Positions 55,123 to 64,000 of a stretch of 64,000 nt of DNA are shown here, piece after piece. Position numbers and translations under genes: made by a program. The notes beneath the pieces were generated by a model. It did no database searches and had not been told where the DNA came from. It worked only from the letters and a program-made list of their open reading frames with translations. Position 1 is the stretch's first letter. Every line of letters begins with the position of its first letter. Source of the DNA: Paulinella micropora (lineage: Eukaryota; Cercozoa; Imbricatea; Euglyphida); contig BJOX01000260.1 of NCBI GenBank assembly GCA_009731375.1, positions 687,940 to 751,939 of the forward strand, written 5' to 3'.

Positions 55123-55722
55123 CCTCCTCCTCCTCCTCCTCCTCCTCCTTCTTCTTCTTCTTCTTCTTCTTCTTCTTCTTCTTTGCTTCTTCTTCTCCTT
55201 TTCCTCCTCCTTTTCCTCCTTTTCCTCCTCCTCCTTTTCCTCCTCCTCCTTCTTCTCCTTCTCCTTCCCCTTCTGCTTCTTCTTCTTCTTCTTCTTCTTC
55301 TTCTTCTTCTTCTTCTTCTTCTTCTTCTTCTTCTTCTTCGTCTTCTTCTTCTTCTTCTTCTTCTTCTTCTTCTTCTTCTTCTTCTTCTTCTTCTTCTTCT
55401 TCTTCTTCGTTTTTATTGAGAGAACAATTTTACAATTGGACTCGGGGAACGTCCACGTGAAAAGTATAGCCATCAAGTCATACCTTTATCGAAGGTGGAA
55501 ACCTAGTTATTCAATCGAACGTTTTAAGGGAATTGAATGTATTAATATTAGGTCGCTCGGTATTAATGTTATTATTATTAATTTTTATGTTTAGATATGT
55601 TGCGCGATATGTAGCTTATATTATGATATGGGTGTACGTTATTTTAAGTTGGATCATTTATGTATAGCGGCCCCACTCTTTCTTTTTTAACACTGAAGTG
55701 ATTAAAAGAAAGAGGGGGGGGG
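54696..55722 (+). repeat. Left arm of a 1-kb palindrome
   Basis: Contains, in order, (TA)n, (CT)n, (CAA)n, a copy of the (CAA)n-tailed element (GTTAGCCATGCACCATCC), (GT)n, (GA)n, about 270 bases of CTT/TCC, and a unique 290-bp end terminating in a G-run. It is repeated almost exactly, inverted, at 56781-57798. Confidence 0.85.
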
Positions 55723-55929
55723 ACCCAGTAAGCAGATGGAGTTTCGAGACTGTTCGACAGTCTAGTATAAACCGACAGAACACTGTGGGTTTTATTCCGG
55801 GCTCAACAAGCGAGAAAGGGCACCCTGAGGGAACAGGATTGTGCTTCCCGTCGCTATTTCGGCATATGACTTATAGGCGTATGGCTAGGCACACATAAGG
55901 CACCCCACCACGGGCCCAGGACAAGATAG

Positions 55930-55985
<56 letters not shown>

Positions 55986-56022
55986 GGAGAGAGTAGATAG
56001 ATAGATAGATAGATAGATATAA

Positions 56023-56076
<54 letters not shown>

Positions 56077-56164
56077 TGTGTGGTGTGTGTGTGTGTGAGA
56101 GAGAGAGAGAGATCGAGAGAGATCGAGAGAGAGAGAGAGAGATCGAGAGAGAGAGAGAGAGAAA

Positions 56165-56224
<60 letters not shown>

Positions 56225-56780
56225 GGGAGAGAGAGAGAGAAATATATACAACCACTCATAAAAATTCACAAAAAAATAATCAGAATAATTGCTAAAACTC
56301 ACTACCGAGCACACACCAAACCACTCCTAGACCAACTCCAACTGCACCCAGCTCTATACCCTCCGTGTATGCATAGAAAATCATCCTTTCATCTACCCCA
56401 AAAAGAATATCAACAGACCACTTCACAACAACACCTTTACCCCCATCAACACCATCCACTCATACAAAACACGACACTCAACCAAAAGCAGCCTCTTTGT
56501 CAACCACAAAGATCCATACCTTACTACAAATCAGTGGAAATCAATCCCAAAAGAAATAACAGACGAAAAATCAATCAATATTTTCAAAAAAACATTAATG
56601 ACATACTTACTAAAACATCAACAACAATCATAATATATATGATAATAACATATTAATATATGCGCATAACGCGCGAAAAAAAAAAAAAAAAAAAAAAAAC
56701 GCCAGACTCTTGCCCCTTGTTTGCCCTTGGAAAAGACCTCTCCGAATCTGCCGACGTATATGGTCAACCATGTACCAACT
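55723..56780. other. Spacer of the palindrome
   Basis: Holds a short unique stretch, a copy of the 44207 boundary sequence at 55850, (GATA)n, (GA)n and (TA)n to 56250, then a LINE fragment, an A23 run near 56676-56699 and about 80 further bases. Confidence 0.6.
56264..56633 (+). pseudogene. C-terminal fragment of a Jockey/RTE-like LINE ORF
   Basis: The first part reads IIRIIAKTHYRAHTKPLLDQ. After a frame change near 56335 it continues INTIHSYKTRHSTKSSLF, TNQWKSIPKEI and INIFKKTLMTYLLKH, ending in TAA at 56631. This is the conserved tail (HSY.TR, WN.IP, FK..L...LL) of many APE-type LINE polymerases. The RT core is missing. Confidence 0.6.
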
Positions 56781-57384
56781 CCCCCCCCCCCCCTCTTTCT
56801 TTTAATCACTTCAGTGTTAAAAAAGAAAGAGTGGGGCCGCTATACATAAATGATCCAACTTAAAATAACGTACACCCATATCATAATATAAGCTACATAT
56901 CGCGCAACATATCTAAACATAAAAATTAATAATAATAACATTAATACCGAGCGACCTAATATTAATACATTCAATTCCCTTAAAACGTTCGATTGAATAA
57001 CTAGGTTTCCACCTTCGATAAAGGTATGACTTGATGGCTATACTTTTCACGTGGACGTTCCCCGAGTCCAATTGTAAAATTGTTCTCTCAATAAAAACGA
57101 AGAAGAAGAAGAAGAAGAAGAAGAAGAAGAAGAAGAAGAAGAAGAAGAAGAAGAAGAAGAAGAAGACGAAGAAGAAGAAGAAGAAGAAGAAGAAGAAGAA
57201 GAAGAAGAAGAAGAAGAAGAAGAAGAAGAAGCAGAAGGGGAAGGAGAAGGAGAAGAAGGAGGAGGAGGAAAAGGAGGAGGAGGAAAAGGAGGAAAAGGAG
57301 GAGGAAAAGGAGAAGAAGAAGCAAAGAAGAAGAAGAAGAAGAAGAAGAAGAAGAAGAAGGAGGAGGAGGAGGAGGAGGAGGAGG

Positions 57385-57416
<32 letters not shown>

Positions 57417-57424
57417 TTCTTTCT

Positions 57425-57462
<38 letters not shown>

Positions 57463-57526
57463 GACATAGACACACCAACACACAAACATACAAACACACA
57501 AACAAACACACACACACATACACACA

Positions 57527-57557
<31 letters not shown>

Positions 57558-57619
57558 AAATTCAATTAAAGTAACTAAAACCATGGCAGGATGGTGCATG
57601 GCTAACGTCGTCGTTGTCG

Positions 57620-57662
<43 letters not shown>

Positions 57663-57798
57663 GAGAGAGAGAGAGAGAGAGAGAGCGAGTGTGTGTGTGT
57701 GTGATCATGAGAGAGAGAGAGGAAGAGAAAGGATATATATATATATGTATATGTATATATAATATACTACATATATAATATACTACATATATATACAT
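56781..57798 (-). repeat. Right arm of the 1-kb palindrome
   Basis: Reverse complement of 54696-55722 with only small length differences in the simple repeats. It starts with a C13 run and ends in (TA)n. Confidence 0.85.
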
Positions 57799-57903
57799 AT
57801 ATATAATATATATATATATATATATAATATATAATAAATATATATATATTACATATATGTTATATATATATGTATATATGTATATATATATGTATATATA
57901 TAT

Positions 57904-57943
<40 letters not shown>

Positions 57944-58080
57944 GTATATATATATCAATGTATATATATATATACAAATATATATATATATATATAAACA
58001 TATATACGTATATATATATATCAGAGTAAGTGCAAGTATGACAAGCAAGCGGCACAACAACAACAGTATATATATATATA
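57799..58080. repeat. (TA)n-rich tract
   Basis: TA repeats with GTA and CAA interruptions. No gene. Confidence 0.9.
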
Positions 58081-58254
58081 GACATATTAACATTAATGTC
58101 AAAAACCTACGATAGGCCTGATCACTCCATTTCCTTTTTGTCCCTGGTGGGCCGACCCTGTAAAAATTGCCTTTTTGCACTGGCGGACCGACCTGGTAAC
58201 CGTTACCTTTTCTTACCCGCAAAGTGGCACTAGTTGCACGGCCGGCCCAGACCA

Positions 58255-58515
58255 CGCAAAATGGCATTTCCCAGCGAAAGTGGCAATTGTGGCACGGCCG
58301 GCCCGATGCAGGAAAAGTGGCATTTTACCGGGAAATTTCGGCATTCGCGTATCACTGCTTGTTTCGGCCATATCACAGCAAAATTTGCATTTCACAGGGG
58401 AATTTTGGCATTTGCGTATCACTGCTTGTTTCGGCCATATCACATGGGGAAAATGGCATTTCACGGGGGAATTTCTGCATTTGGCGCAACATTGCCTATT
58501 TCGGCCATATCACCT
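58255..58515. repeat. Three units of about 65-75 bp
   Basis: Each unit contains ATGGCATTT or TTGCATTTCAC, a GGGGAATTT-type word and ATCACTGCTTGTTTCGGCCA-like sequence. The array directly precedes the 82-bp array. Confidence 0.7.
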
Positions 58516-58519
58516 GGTA

Positions 58520-59600
58520 TTATCCGGCTGGTGCCACCTGCCAGAACCCTGCCAGGTAAGAGTATAGCGGAGCGTAACGGACAAGGTGTGGGTTCTGACA
58601 AAGCGGGCTCCGGTGCCACCTGCCAGAACCCTGCCAGGTAAGAGTATAGCGGAGAGTAACGGACAAGGTGTGGGTTCTGACAAAGTGGGCTCCGGTGCCA
58701 CCTGCCAGAACCCTGCCAGGTATGAGTATAGCGGAGCGTAACGGACAAGGTGTGGGTTCTGACAAGGCTCGCCACCGGCGGGAAAAAAGAGTAGGGGGGG
58801 GGAGGGGAGGGGGCCCCCCTGTGCCGTGGCATCAGGGGGCACCACGCCAGAACCCCGCCACGTAAGAGTATAGCGGAGAGTAACGGACAATGTGTGGGGT
58901 TCTGACACGGTGGCACCCGCCCCTGATGCCACGGCCCCGGGGGACCCACCCCCCACCCCTCCCCTCTTTTTCCCCCGCGGTGGTGGTGGCTGTCAGAACC
59001 CCTACACGTATTGTTATAGCGCAGCGTAACGGCCCAGGTGTGGGTTCTGACACAGTGGGCTCCGGTGCCACCTGCCAGAACCCTGCCAAGTATGATTATA
59101 GCGGAGAGTAACGGACAAGGTGTGGGTTCTGACACGGTGGCCCCACCACGGAAAAAAAAGAGGGGGGGGGGAGGGGAGGGGGCCCCCCTGTGCCTTGGCA
59201 TCAGGTGGCACCACACCAGAACCCTGCCAGTTATTGTTATAGCGGAGCGTAACGGCTCAGGTGTGGGGTTCTGACAGAGAGGGAGTGGTGGCACCAGTCA
59301 GAACCATGGGAGGTATGAGTATAGTGGAGCGTAACGGCTCAGGTGTGGGTTCTGACAAAGAGGCCTGTGGTGGCGTTGTCAGAACCTCGGCTAGCTAGGT
59401 TTATTTATATGGTAAATAAAAGTGGCTCAGGTGTGGGTTCTGACACAGTGGCTCCGGCCACCGGAAATTTCAGGTGGCTGTCAGAACCTCTGCCAGATAG
59501 GTTTATTTATATAGTAAATAAAAACTGCTCAGGTGTGGGTTCTGACAGCGGCACCGGCCACCGGATTTTTCAGGTGGCTGGATCAGAGGGAGGGGGAGGG
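58520..59600. repeat. 82-bp-type tandem array with an internal inverted repeat (iteron-like)
   Basis: About ten copies. The first three repeat exactly every 82 bases (58530, 58612, 58694). Core words are GCCAGAACCCTGCCAGGTA, then TATAGCGGAGAGTAACGGAC, then GGTGTGGGTTCTGACA. Outer words (GTCAGAACC and GGTTCTGAC) are complementary, so a unit can fold. Later copies are interrupted by GGGGGCCCCCC-type palindromes and by TTTATTTATAT..AAATAAA inserts. N at 59673-59752 follows. Frames through it are artefacts. Confidence 0.8.
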
Positions 59601-59864
59601 GGCCCCCGCTGCCAGGGTACCGACAAAGACGCCGCCGGTGGCACCTGCCAGAACCGTGGATTTTGGGGGGGGNNNNNNNNNNNNNNNNNNNNNNNNNNNN
59701 NNNNNNNNNNNNNNNNNNNNNNNNNNNNNNNNNNNNNNNNNNNNNNNNNNNNAAGTTGAGTATGATACAGAATGTGACGGCCGGGCTTTTATTAATGAGT
59801 TAGGATTTGACAAATTAAATCAGTAGATTGGACAATTATAATTGTTTTAATTAAATGTACAATT

Positions 59865-60842
59865 TTAGTTCCTGACAAAGGATGGCATGCGAACCAAGAA
59901 TGGCCACTCGTTGGAGGGCGGGGGTCCTTGAGGAATTGAGTGAAACGAGTTCAGGCGGTATGCCACGTGTTCGAACACTGCTTTGAGCCCCGCGTTCAGG
60001 CGAAATTCGACAAATCTCCAGTACATGTGCTTGTACTGGCCGATGAGGAGTCCCAAATGTGCTCGGACGTAAGGGAGTCCCATGTTTAACAGCACAGTTA
60101 TGTTTGCGTGGTAGTCCCAGGAAGAACAAACCCTCAACCAGTCAGCCGCTGCTGCCGCTTCCTTGAAGACTGGGTCGCCGTACAGCGCACGTGCCTCTTC
60201 TGACTGCACCATCGTCCAGTACGCGTGCTCGTGCAGCGGGAAATACGTTGGCGACAACGCCCTGAGCATGTAGAGCTGTTCGGAGCGCTTGTCAGCCAAC
60301 GCGAGGGCGGGTACAGGATCATAATAAATAGCTGGCTCGAGGTAAGAGCAAACTATCTTGGCCAGCTCGGGGACTAAGTAAGGCGCCAGCGAGATCGGGG
60401 CCGCGTGCGGAAGAAGCAAGAGCTCCGCGACCTCGCCTGGAGAATTCCGATACCCACCCAGAATGTTAATGTCTAGTATGGATAGCGTCCTCTCGCCCGG
60501 GCAGGCTGTGGGGTAGTGCATTGTCCCGGCGTCGCTGACGGATCGAAATTCCAAGTCCCGTTTGCTAGGGTCTTGGCCCATTTCAATTGACGTTGGCAGT
60601 GCTGCTTCGACTGGAAACCCCGCCGTCGGCCAGCGGGTCACGTCCGCGAGCGCGTCCAGTTCCGCCTGGTCGGACGGTGGTGCCGCCGACCGTCGCGCCA
60701 GCGTCGCCAGGGTGAACGGTGCTCGGACACTGGGCACGGTGGACGGGCTGGTCGTGCGTACGAACGCGGTGATGAGTGGCTGGCCGGTCAGCCGCCGGCG
60801 CTTGGCGGTACGGTCGTGTCGGTCGTGTGTCCGTCTGCGCAT
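59865..60842 (-). CDS. Unknown 325-aa protein, paralogue of the 8.2-kb gene
   Basis: ATG at 60842 (MRRRTHDRHDRTAKRRRL) is the first in a frame closed at 59865. The N-terminus carries a nuclear-localisation-like KRRR, as do two proteins of block 1. A Ser/Thr/Pro-rich part follows. Near residues 145-215, LAPYLVPELAKIVCSYLEP and ADKRSEQLYMLRAL correspond to LPPFLAQICRDYLAP and REGRQELYT in the 8212 gene, and the spacing to a following acidic segment is similar. The C-terminal part (YKHMYWRFVEFRLNAGLKA) is helix-rich. The first motif is F-box-like, but binding to a ubiquitin ligase is speculation. It is divergent from the polymerase-helicase gene. Confidence 0.65.
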   Translation of the reverse strand: MRRRTHDRHDRTAKRRRLTGQPLITAFVRTTSPSTVPSVRAPFTLATLARRSAAPPSDQAELDALADVTRWPTAGFPVEAALPTSIEMGQDPSKRDLEFRSVSDAGTMHYPTACPGERTLSILDINILGGYRNSPGEVAELLLLPHAAPISLAPYLVPELAKIVCSYLEPAIYYDPVPALALADKRSEQLYMLRALSPTYFPLHEHAYWTMVQSEEARALYGDPVFKEAAAAADWLRVCSSWDYHANITVLLNMGLPYVRAHLGLLIGQYKHMYWRFVEFRLNAGLKAVFEHVAYRLNSFHSIPQGPPPSNEWPFLVRMPSFVRN

Positions 60843-61341
60843 TTGGGTGGTACTTGGGTTCTTGGATTGTGAGGGTGGACTGGCAGTCGGTCGCGCGTCC
60901 TTGTCCAAGGGCGCGCGACCACTGCCTTTTTGTCCCTGGGGCAGTGATATGGCCTAAATATCGTGATACTGTCAAAGAAGCCAGTGATATGGTACAAAAA
61001 GGCAGTAGTGAGGGACAAAAAGGCAGTGATATGTATGGCCCGCATTTGGTCCCGGCGCACCAGTGAATTTCTAGAAGACCGTTACTGCCAAACGGGCGGC
61101 ACCCTTGTCATCCCTCAGAACAATCGAGTTTTCCTCGAGCGAAAGTGGTCACAGCCGGAACGAACCTATTGCCATTTGTCCTTGCCGCATATCGAGGCTG
61201 AATTTCCGGAAACTTACCGCGCCACAAAACCAGTCAAAATTTCTTGCCTTGCCAAAAAAATTTACCGCAAACCCCGTCGAAATCTTGCTGTCTCGCCTGC
61301 GTGCGCGGCCGACCACGACATCTTTTTTTGTAGGTGCCTAC
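60843..61341. promoter_or_regulatory. Divergent intergenic region with repeated motifs
   Basis: CTGCCTTTTTGTCCC (60922-60936) and its exact complement (61012-61026) form a 15-bp inverted repeat. Three copies of a G(G/C)CAGTGATATG word lie between or beside them. The right end has TTTTTTTGTAGGTGCC just before the ATG at 61342, which looks like a splice acceptor, so an upstream exon is possible. No gene is credible here. Confidence 0.45.
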
Positions 61342-64000
61342 ATGCAGGAACACAAGGTAGACATGCCGCCCGTCACTGCCTCCGATGACGACGACGACGA
61401 AAGCCCCGCCCTGCAGTCCCTGCGAGCCAGAGCGCGGCGCAAGAGAAAGAGGGCACAACAAGCGGCGGCGGCCACGGGTGGCGAAGCGGAAGAGTGCGAC
61501 AGCGAGCCGCCGAGCCCGGTCCAGGCCGCCAGCGACGACGAGTCGGCCGACGAGAAGGCCGCTCCTACCAGCAAAGACAAGACGAAAAGGGCAGCCGTGT
61601 ACAGGTTCTACGAGATATTGGACCTGCCCGCCGTCCGCGACCTGTTGGCCGAGCCGCGCCTGGCGCCTGTTCACAAGCAACTGCTGGACTGTATGCAGAA
61701 GGAAGTGATCGCGACTGGGGGCTACTGCGTGGACTACCGCTACGGCAAGGGCACCAAGGGCGGCCGGGCCTACGCTACGACTGGGATGCAGAATGCGCCT
61801 ATCGCCCTGCGCCGCCTGGCCCTGCCTGCGTTCTGCCAGGAGGTCGACATCAACAACAGTGTGCCTGTGTTCTTGTTGTGGCTGGCGGAAAGCCTGGCTA
61901 GCGATCCGGCCCCCCTGGCTGCCCTGCGCAAGCTTGTAGAGAATCGGGAAGAGTGCTTGCAGAAGACGGCTGAAGTCTTCGGGAAGTCGAGGGACGGCGC
62001 CAAGGAGATACTGCTCAGGATCTTGCACGGCGGGGACCTGGCGGGCCTGCCCCCATTCCGTTTTGCCCGGGAGCTGCGCAACTCGGTCCTGCACGCGATC
62101 GCGGTGCTCAAGCCTCACTATAGGAAGGTGTGGGACTACTGCGAGAAGAGGCGCAAGCTGGGCTGGGACCGCGTCAGGCACATCAACTACAAGAACGTCG
62201 AGGGGGCGTTCGTGCACTTTGTGACTACTCGCTACGAAGCGAAAGTCATGTCCCGCGCCATGGCCTTCTTCCGGGACAAGGGCTGCGAGACGATCTGCCT
62301 GCGCCACGACTCGTTGGTGATCGAGGACAGACAGAACGTGGTGGACGAGGCGATGCTAGGCGAGCTGGCGGAGTTCTGTTCCGCGGTGGACTACGGCGAG
62401 ACAGAGACGAGGCCCCAGGGCCGCAAGGACCTCACGAGGCTGGCCAAGCTCACTAGGCTCGGCTGGAAGCGCAGCCCCATGGTTGCGCAGGACGGCGACC
62501 GCGAACAGCTGCTGGAGGCGGAGGACAAGGGCTCGCCGGCGGAGCAGTTGGGCTTTGAGACTGCCGGCATCTACAGGACAGAGGATGATGTGTACGAGAA
62601 GGAGTACATGCATCCGATCAGCTTCAGCAAGTTCCGCTACCAGCTGGTGAACGCTATTACGGGGCTAGGCAAGTCGCACGCTTCCAGGAATTCCATCTTG
62701 GAGCTGCTGCGGGCGAACCCAGATGCCAGGGTCTGCATCGTGACCGGCCGGCGGACACAGGCGTCCTGCGTCAATGGGGATCTGGCCTCCTTCCTGGACG
62801 AGAACGGCATCGAGATTTCTACGCTAGCCAACTACATGAACGCGCCGAAGGACGCTAATGGCTGCTTGTCCCAGCACAAGCGGATTATCGTGCAATACGA
62901 GTCCCTGCACCGTCTGGTGGTCAACCAAGGCAACGCAAGGACGTTGATCAGCTACGACCTGCTCATTCTGGACGAGTTCAGGCTGCTGTCCGACCAGAGG
63001 GTTTCGATGCAGACGAACCGCTGGAACCTGCGCGAGAACAACGCCATCTACGAAAAGCTGTGCAAAGAGACCCCGCACGTTCTGGTGATGGACAAGGACT
63101 TGGCTTCCGATTCTACGTGCTACGACTTCTTCGTGGGCGCCAACGGGATCGCAAAGCAATCCGAAGTACAGTTCCACGACTACCGCTACGTGCCGCCGCA
63201 CCTTAGGCGCGATATCAAGGTTGTAGGCAAGCTCGAGGCCTGGCTGGAGAAGCTGCGAACTAACCTGCGAGAAGGGAAAAAGACGCTCGTGCCCTGCCGC
63301 TCGAACCGCGAAGCAAGGGCTATCTACGACATGTTCGTGGCGGCCGGCGAAGCTCCGGAGAGGCCAGACGCCAAGGGGAAGAAAGTCGAGACGGGGGAAG
63401 ACGGCAAGGTCGAGGAGGTAGACCCGATCTGGGCTCGCGGGGCTAGGGTGCGGATCTTGACTGCGCAGACTCCCCCGGAGGAGAGCCAGGCGATGATATC
63501 CAACATTAACAACTTGTTTAGGCCCTCGGAACCAAGCGACTACACTTCTGGCTGCATCATACTGATCTACACGAGCTCGCTGTGCGTGGCGGCCGACCTA
63601 CAGGACCAGATCGAGTGCGTGATGCTGCACTGTGCGAACGGGACGAGCATTGCCAGGGGTGGTCCGCCCGCTAGGATCCTGTGGCAGATGGTTATGCGCG
63701 CGCGCCGTGTGCGGGATAGGACAGTCTACTGCTACTTTGGCGAGGGGTTCCGGCCGCCGTCCGTGCGCTCCGACAATGCGCCCGTGCGGCCGTGGCAGCA
63801 CGACGGGGTGTACAAGGAATTGGTCAAGAACTTCAACGAGAAGCGACAGCAGATCCGGAAAGTGACGCTCAGCTCCAACCCCAAAGACAAGGACGCGATA
63901 TACCTGATGATGGACGTTGGCCTCCGGTGGAAGGACGTCGTCGACGAGAGCGGCCGGAAGCTGTACTCGGTCGAGGTGAATTCCAACCTCGTGGAATGCC
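61342..64000 (+). CDS. TV-Pol-like polymerase fused to a UL9-type SF2 helicase (5' part, at least 886 codons)
   Basis: The frame opens at 61075 but the first ATG is 61342; it runs past the window end. After an acidic/basic lead (about residues 1-80), GGRAYATTGMQNAP and QEVDINNSVPVFLLWLAE (Asp about 169) resemble motif A of TV-Pol polymerases, the family-A/T7-like group of mobile elements and virophages. CLRHDSLVIED (Asp about 323) resembles motif C with its HDS. A helicase follows: NAITGLGKSHA (Walker A, about 438-446), DLLILDEFRLLSD (motif II, about 541-553) and WQMVMRARRVRDR (motif VI, about 781-793). These are arranged as in herpes UL9-like origin-binding helicases. It would synthesise and unwind DNA for element or viral replication. 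The antisense frame of 357 codons is a shadow. Polymerase part moderate, helicase part more secure. Confidence 0.75.
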   Translation, partial: MQEHKVDMPPVTASDDDDDESPALQSLRARARRKRKRAQQAAAATGGEAEECDSEPPSPVQAASDDESADEKAAPTSKDKTKRAAVYRFYEILDLPAVRDLLAEPRLAPVHKQLLDCMQKEVIATGGYCVDYRYGKGTKGGRAYATTGMQNAPIALRRLALPAFCQEVDINNSVPVFLLWLAESLASDPAPLAALRKLVENREECLQKTAEVFGKSRDGAKEILLRILHGGDLAGLPPFRFARELRNSVLHAIAVLKPHYRKVWDYCEKRRKLGWDRVRHINYKNVEGAFVHFVTTRYEAKVMSRAMAFFRDKGCETICLRHDSLVIEDRQNVVDEAMLGELAEFCSAVDYGETETRPQGRKDLTRLAKLTRLGWKRSPMVAQDGDREQLLEAEDKGSPAEQLGFETAGIYRTEDDVYEKEYMHPISFSKFRYQLVNAITGLGKSHASRNSILELLRANPDARVCIVTGRRTQASCVNGDLASFLDENGIEISTLANYMNAPKDANGCLSQHKRIIVQYESLHRLVVNQGNARTLISYDLLILDEFRLLSDQRVSMQTNRWNLRENNAIYEKLCKETPHVLVMDKDLASDSTCYDFFVGANGIAKQSEVQFHDYRYVPPHLRRDIKVVGKLEAWLEKLRTNLREGKKTLVPCRSNREARAIYDMFVAAGEAPERPDAKGKKVETGEDGKVEEVDPIWARGARVRILTAQTPPEESQAMISNINNLFRPSEPSDYTSGCIILIYTSSLCVAADLQDQIECVMLHCANGTSIARGGPPARILWQMVMRARRVRDRTVYCYFGEGFRPPSVRSDNAPVRPWQHDGVYKELVKNFNEKRQQIRKVTLSSNPKDKDAIYLMMDVGLRWKDVVDESGRKLYSVEVNSNLVEC

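Noticed and set aside
54361-55476. 371-aa Lys/Arg-rich frame
   Set aside because: It consists of GAA, GGA and GATA repeats inside the palindrome arm.
58520-59600. CRISPR-like array
   Set aside because: Repeats are about 82 bp, adjacent and diverged without unique spacers of constant length, and the genome is eukaryotic.
61234-62307. 357-aa minus-strand frame opposite the polymerase-helicase gene
   Set aside because: It is the antisense shadow of a strongly coding GC-rich frame with clear catalytic motifs on the plus strand.

Overview
The window comes from a large, repeat-rich eukaryotic genome, most likely a protist or alga (inference). The grounds are LTR and non-LTR retrotransposon remnants, leucine-rich-repeat (LRR) exons separated by GT-AG-like junctions, huge microsatellite tracts (GATA, CTA, CAA/TTG, GAAA, CT, TA) and a short TTAGGG-type telomeric repeat inside the sequence. 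No rRNA, tRNA, operon or CRISPR was recognised. Sixteen runs of N interrupt it, and several 10-N gaps are flanked by the same sequence twice, so some duplications are assembly artefacts.

Two GC-rich, gene-dense blocks look like integrated DNA virus or large mobile-element DNA. Block 1 (1-12.3 kb) holds densely packed, intron-poor genes on both strands: an HNH nuclease with degraded tandem copies, a 554-aa protein with MYM/FCS-like Cys clusters, two reading frames each broken by one stop codon, a frameshifted CoiA-like nuclease, a Cys-rich zinc protein, a heliorhodopsin and a 510-aa unknown. Long G- or C-homopolymer runs lie upstream of most starts. Block 2 (59.8-64 kb) has a 325-aa protein that resembles the block 1 protein at 8.2-8.8 kb. 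Divergent from it is an open-ended gene of at least 886 codons that appears to fuse a TV-Pol/family-A-like polymerase palm to a UL9-like (herpes origin-binding-protein type) SF2 helicase. About 1.8 kb upstream of that gene's start lies an array of roughly ten 82-bp-type units, each with an inverted repeat, a candidate replication origin (inference).

From 12.2 to 23.4 kb there is a Ty3/gypsy-type retroelement with an unusually long, frame-broken region before pol, poly-Ser linkers and an altered reverse-transcriptase motif. From 25.3 to 28.9 kb lie minus-strand LRR exons with tandem exon duplications. From 29 to 41 kb the sequence is mostly microsatellite and minisatellite, with dispersed short elements ending in (CAA)n or (GATA)n. 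A 5'-truncated Ty1/copia pol lies on the minus strand at 41.2-44.2 kb, followed by two fold-back elements (44.5-45.1 kb), more microsatellites and gaps, a complex GATA satellite carrying a conserved 15-residue unit (51.5-52.9 kb), the 3' end of a LINE with restriction-like endonuclease (53.4-54.4 kb), and a nearly perfect 1-kb-arm palindrome around a second LINE fragment (54.7-57.8 kb).

All assignments were made by reading motifs in the sequence. No database search was run.
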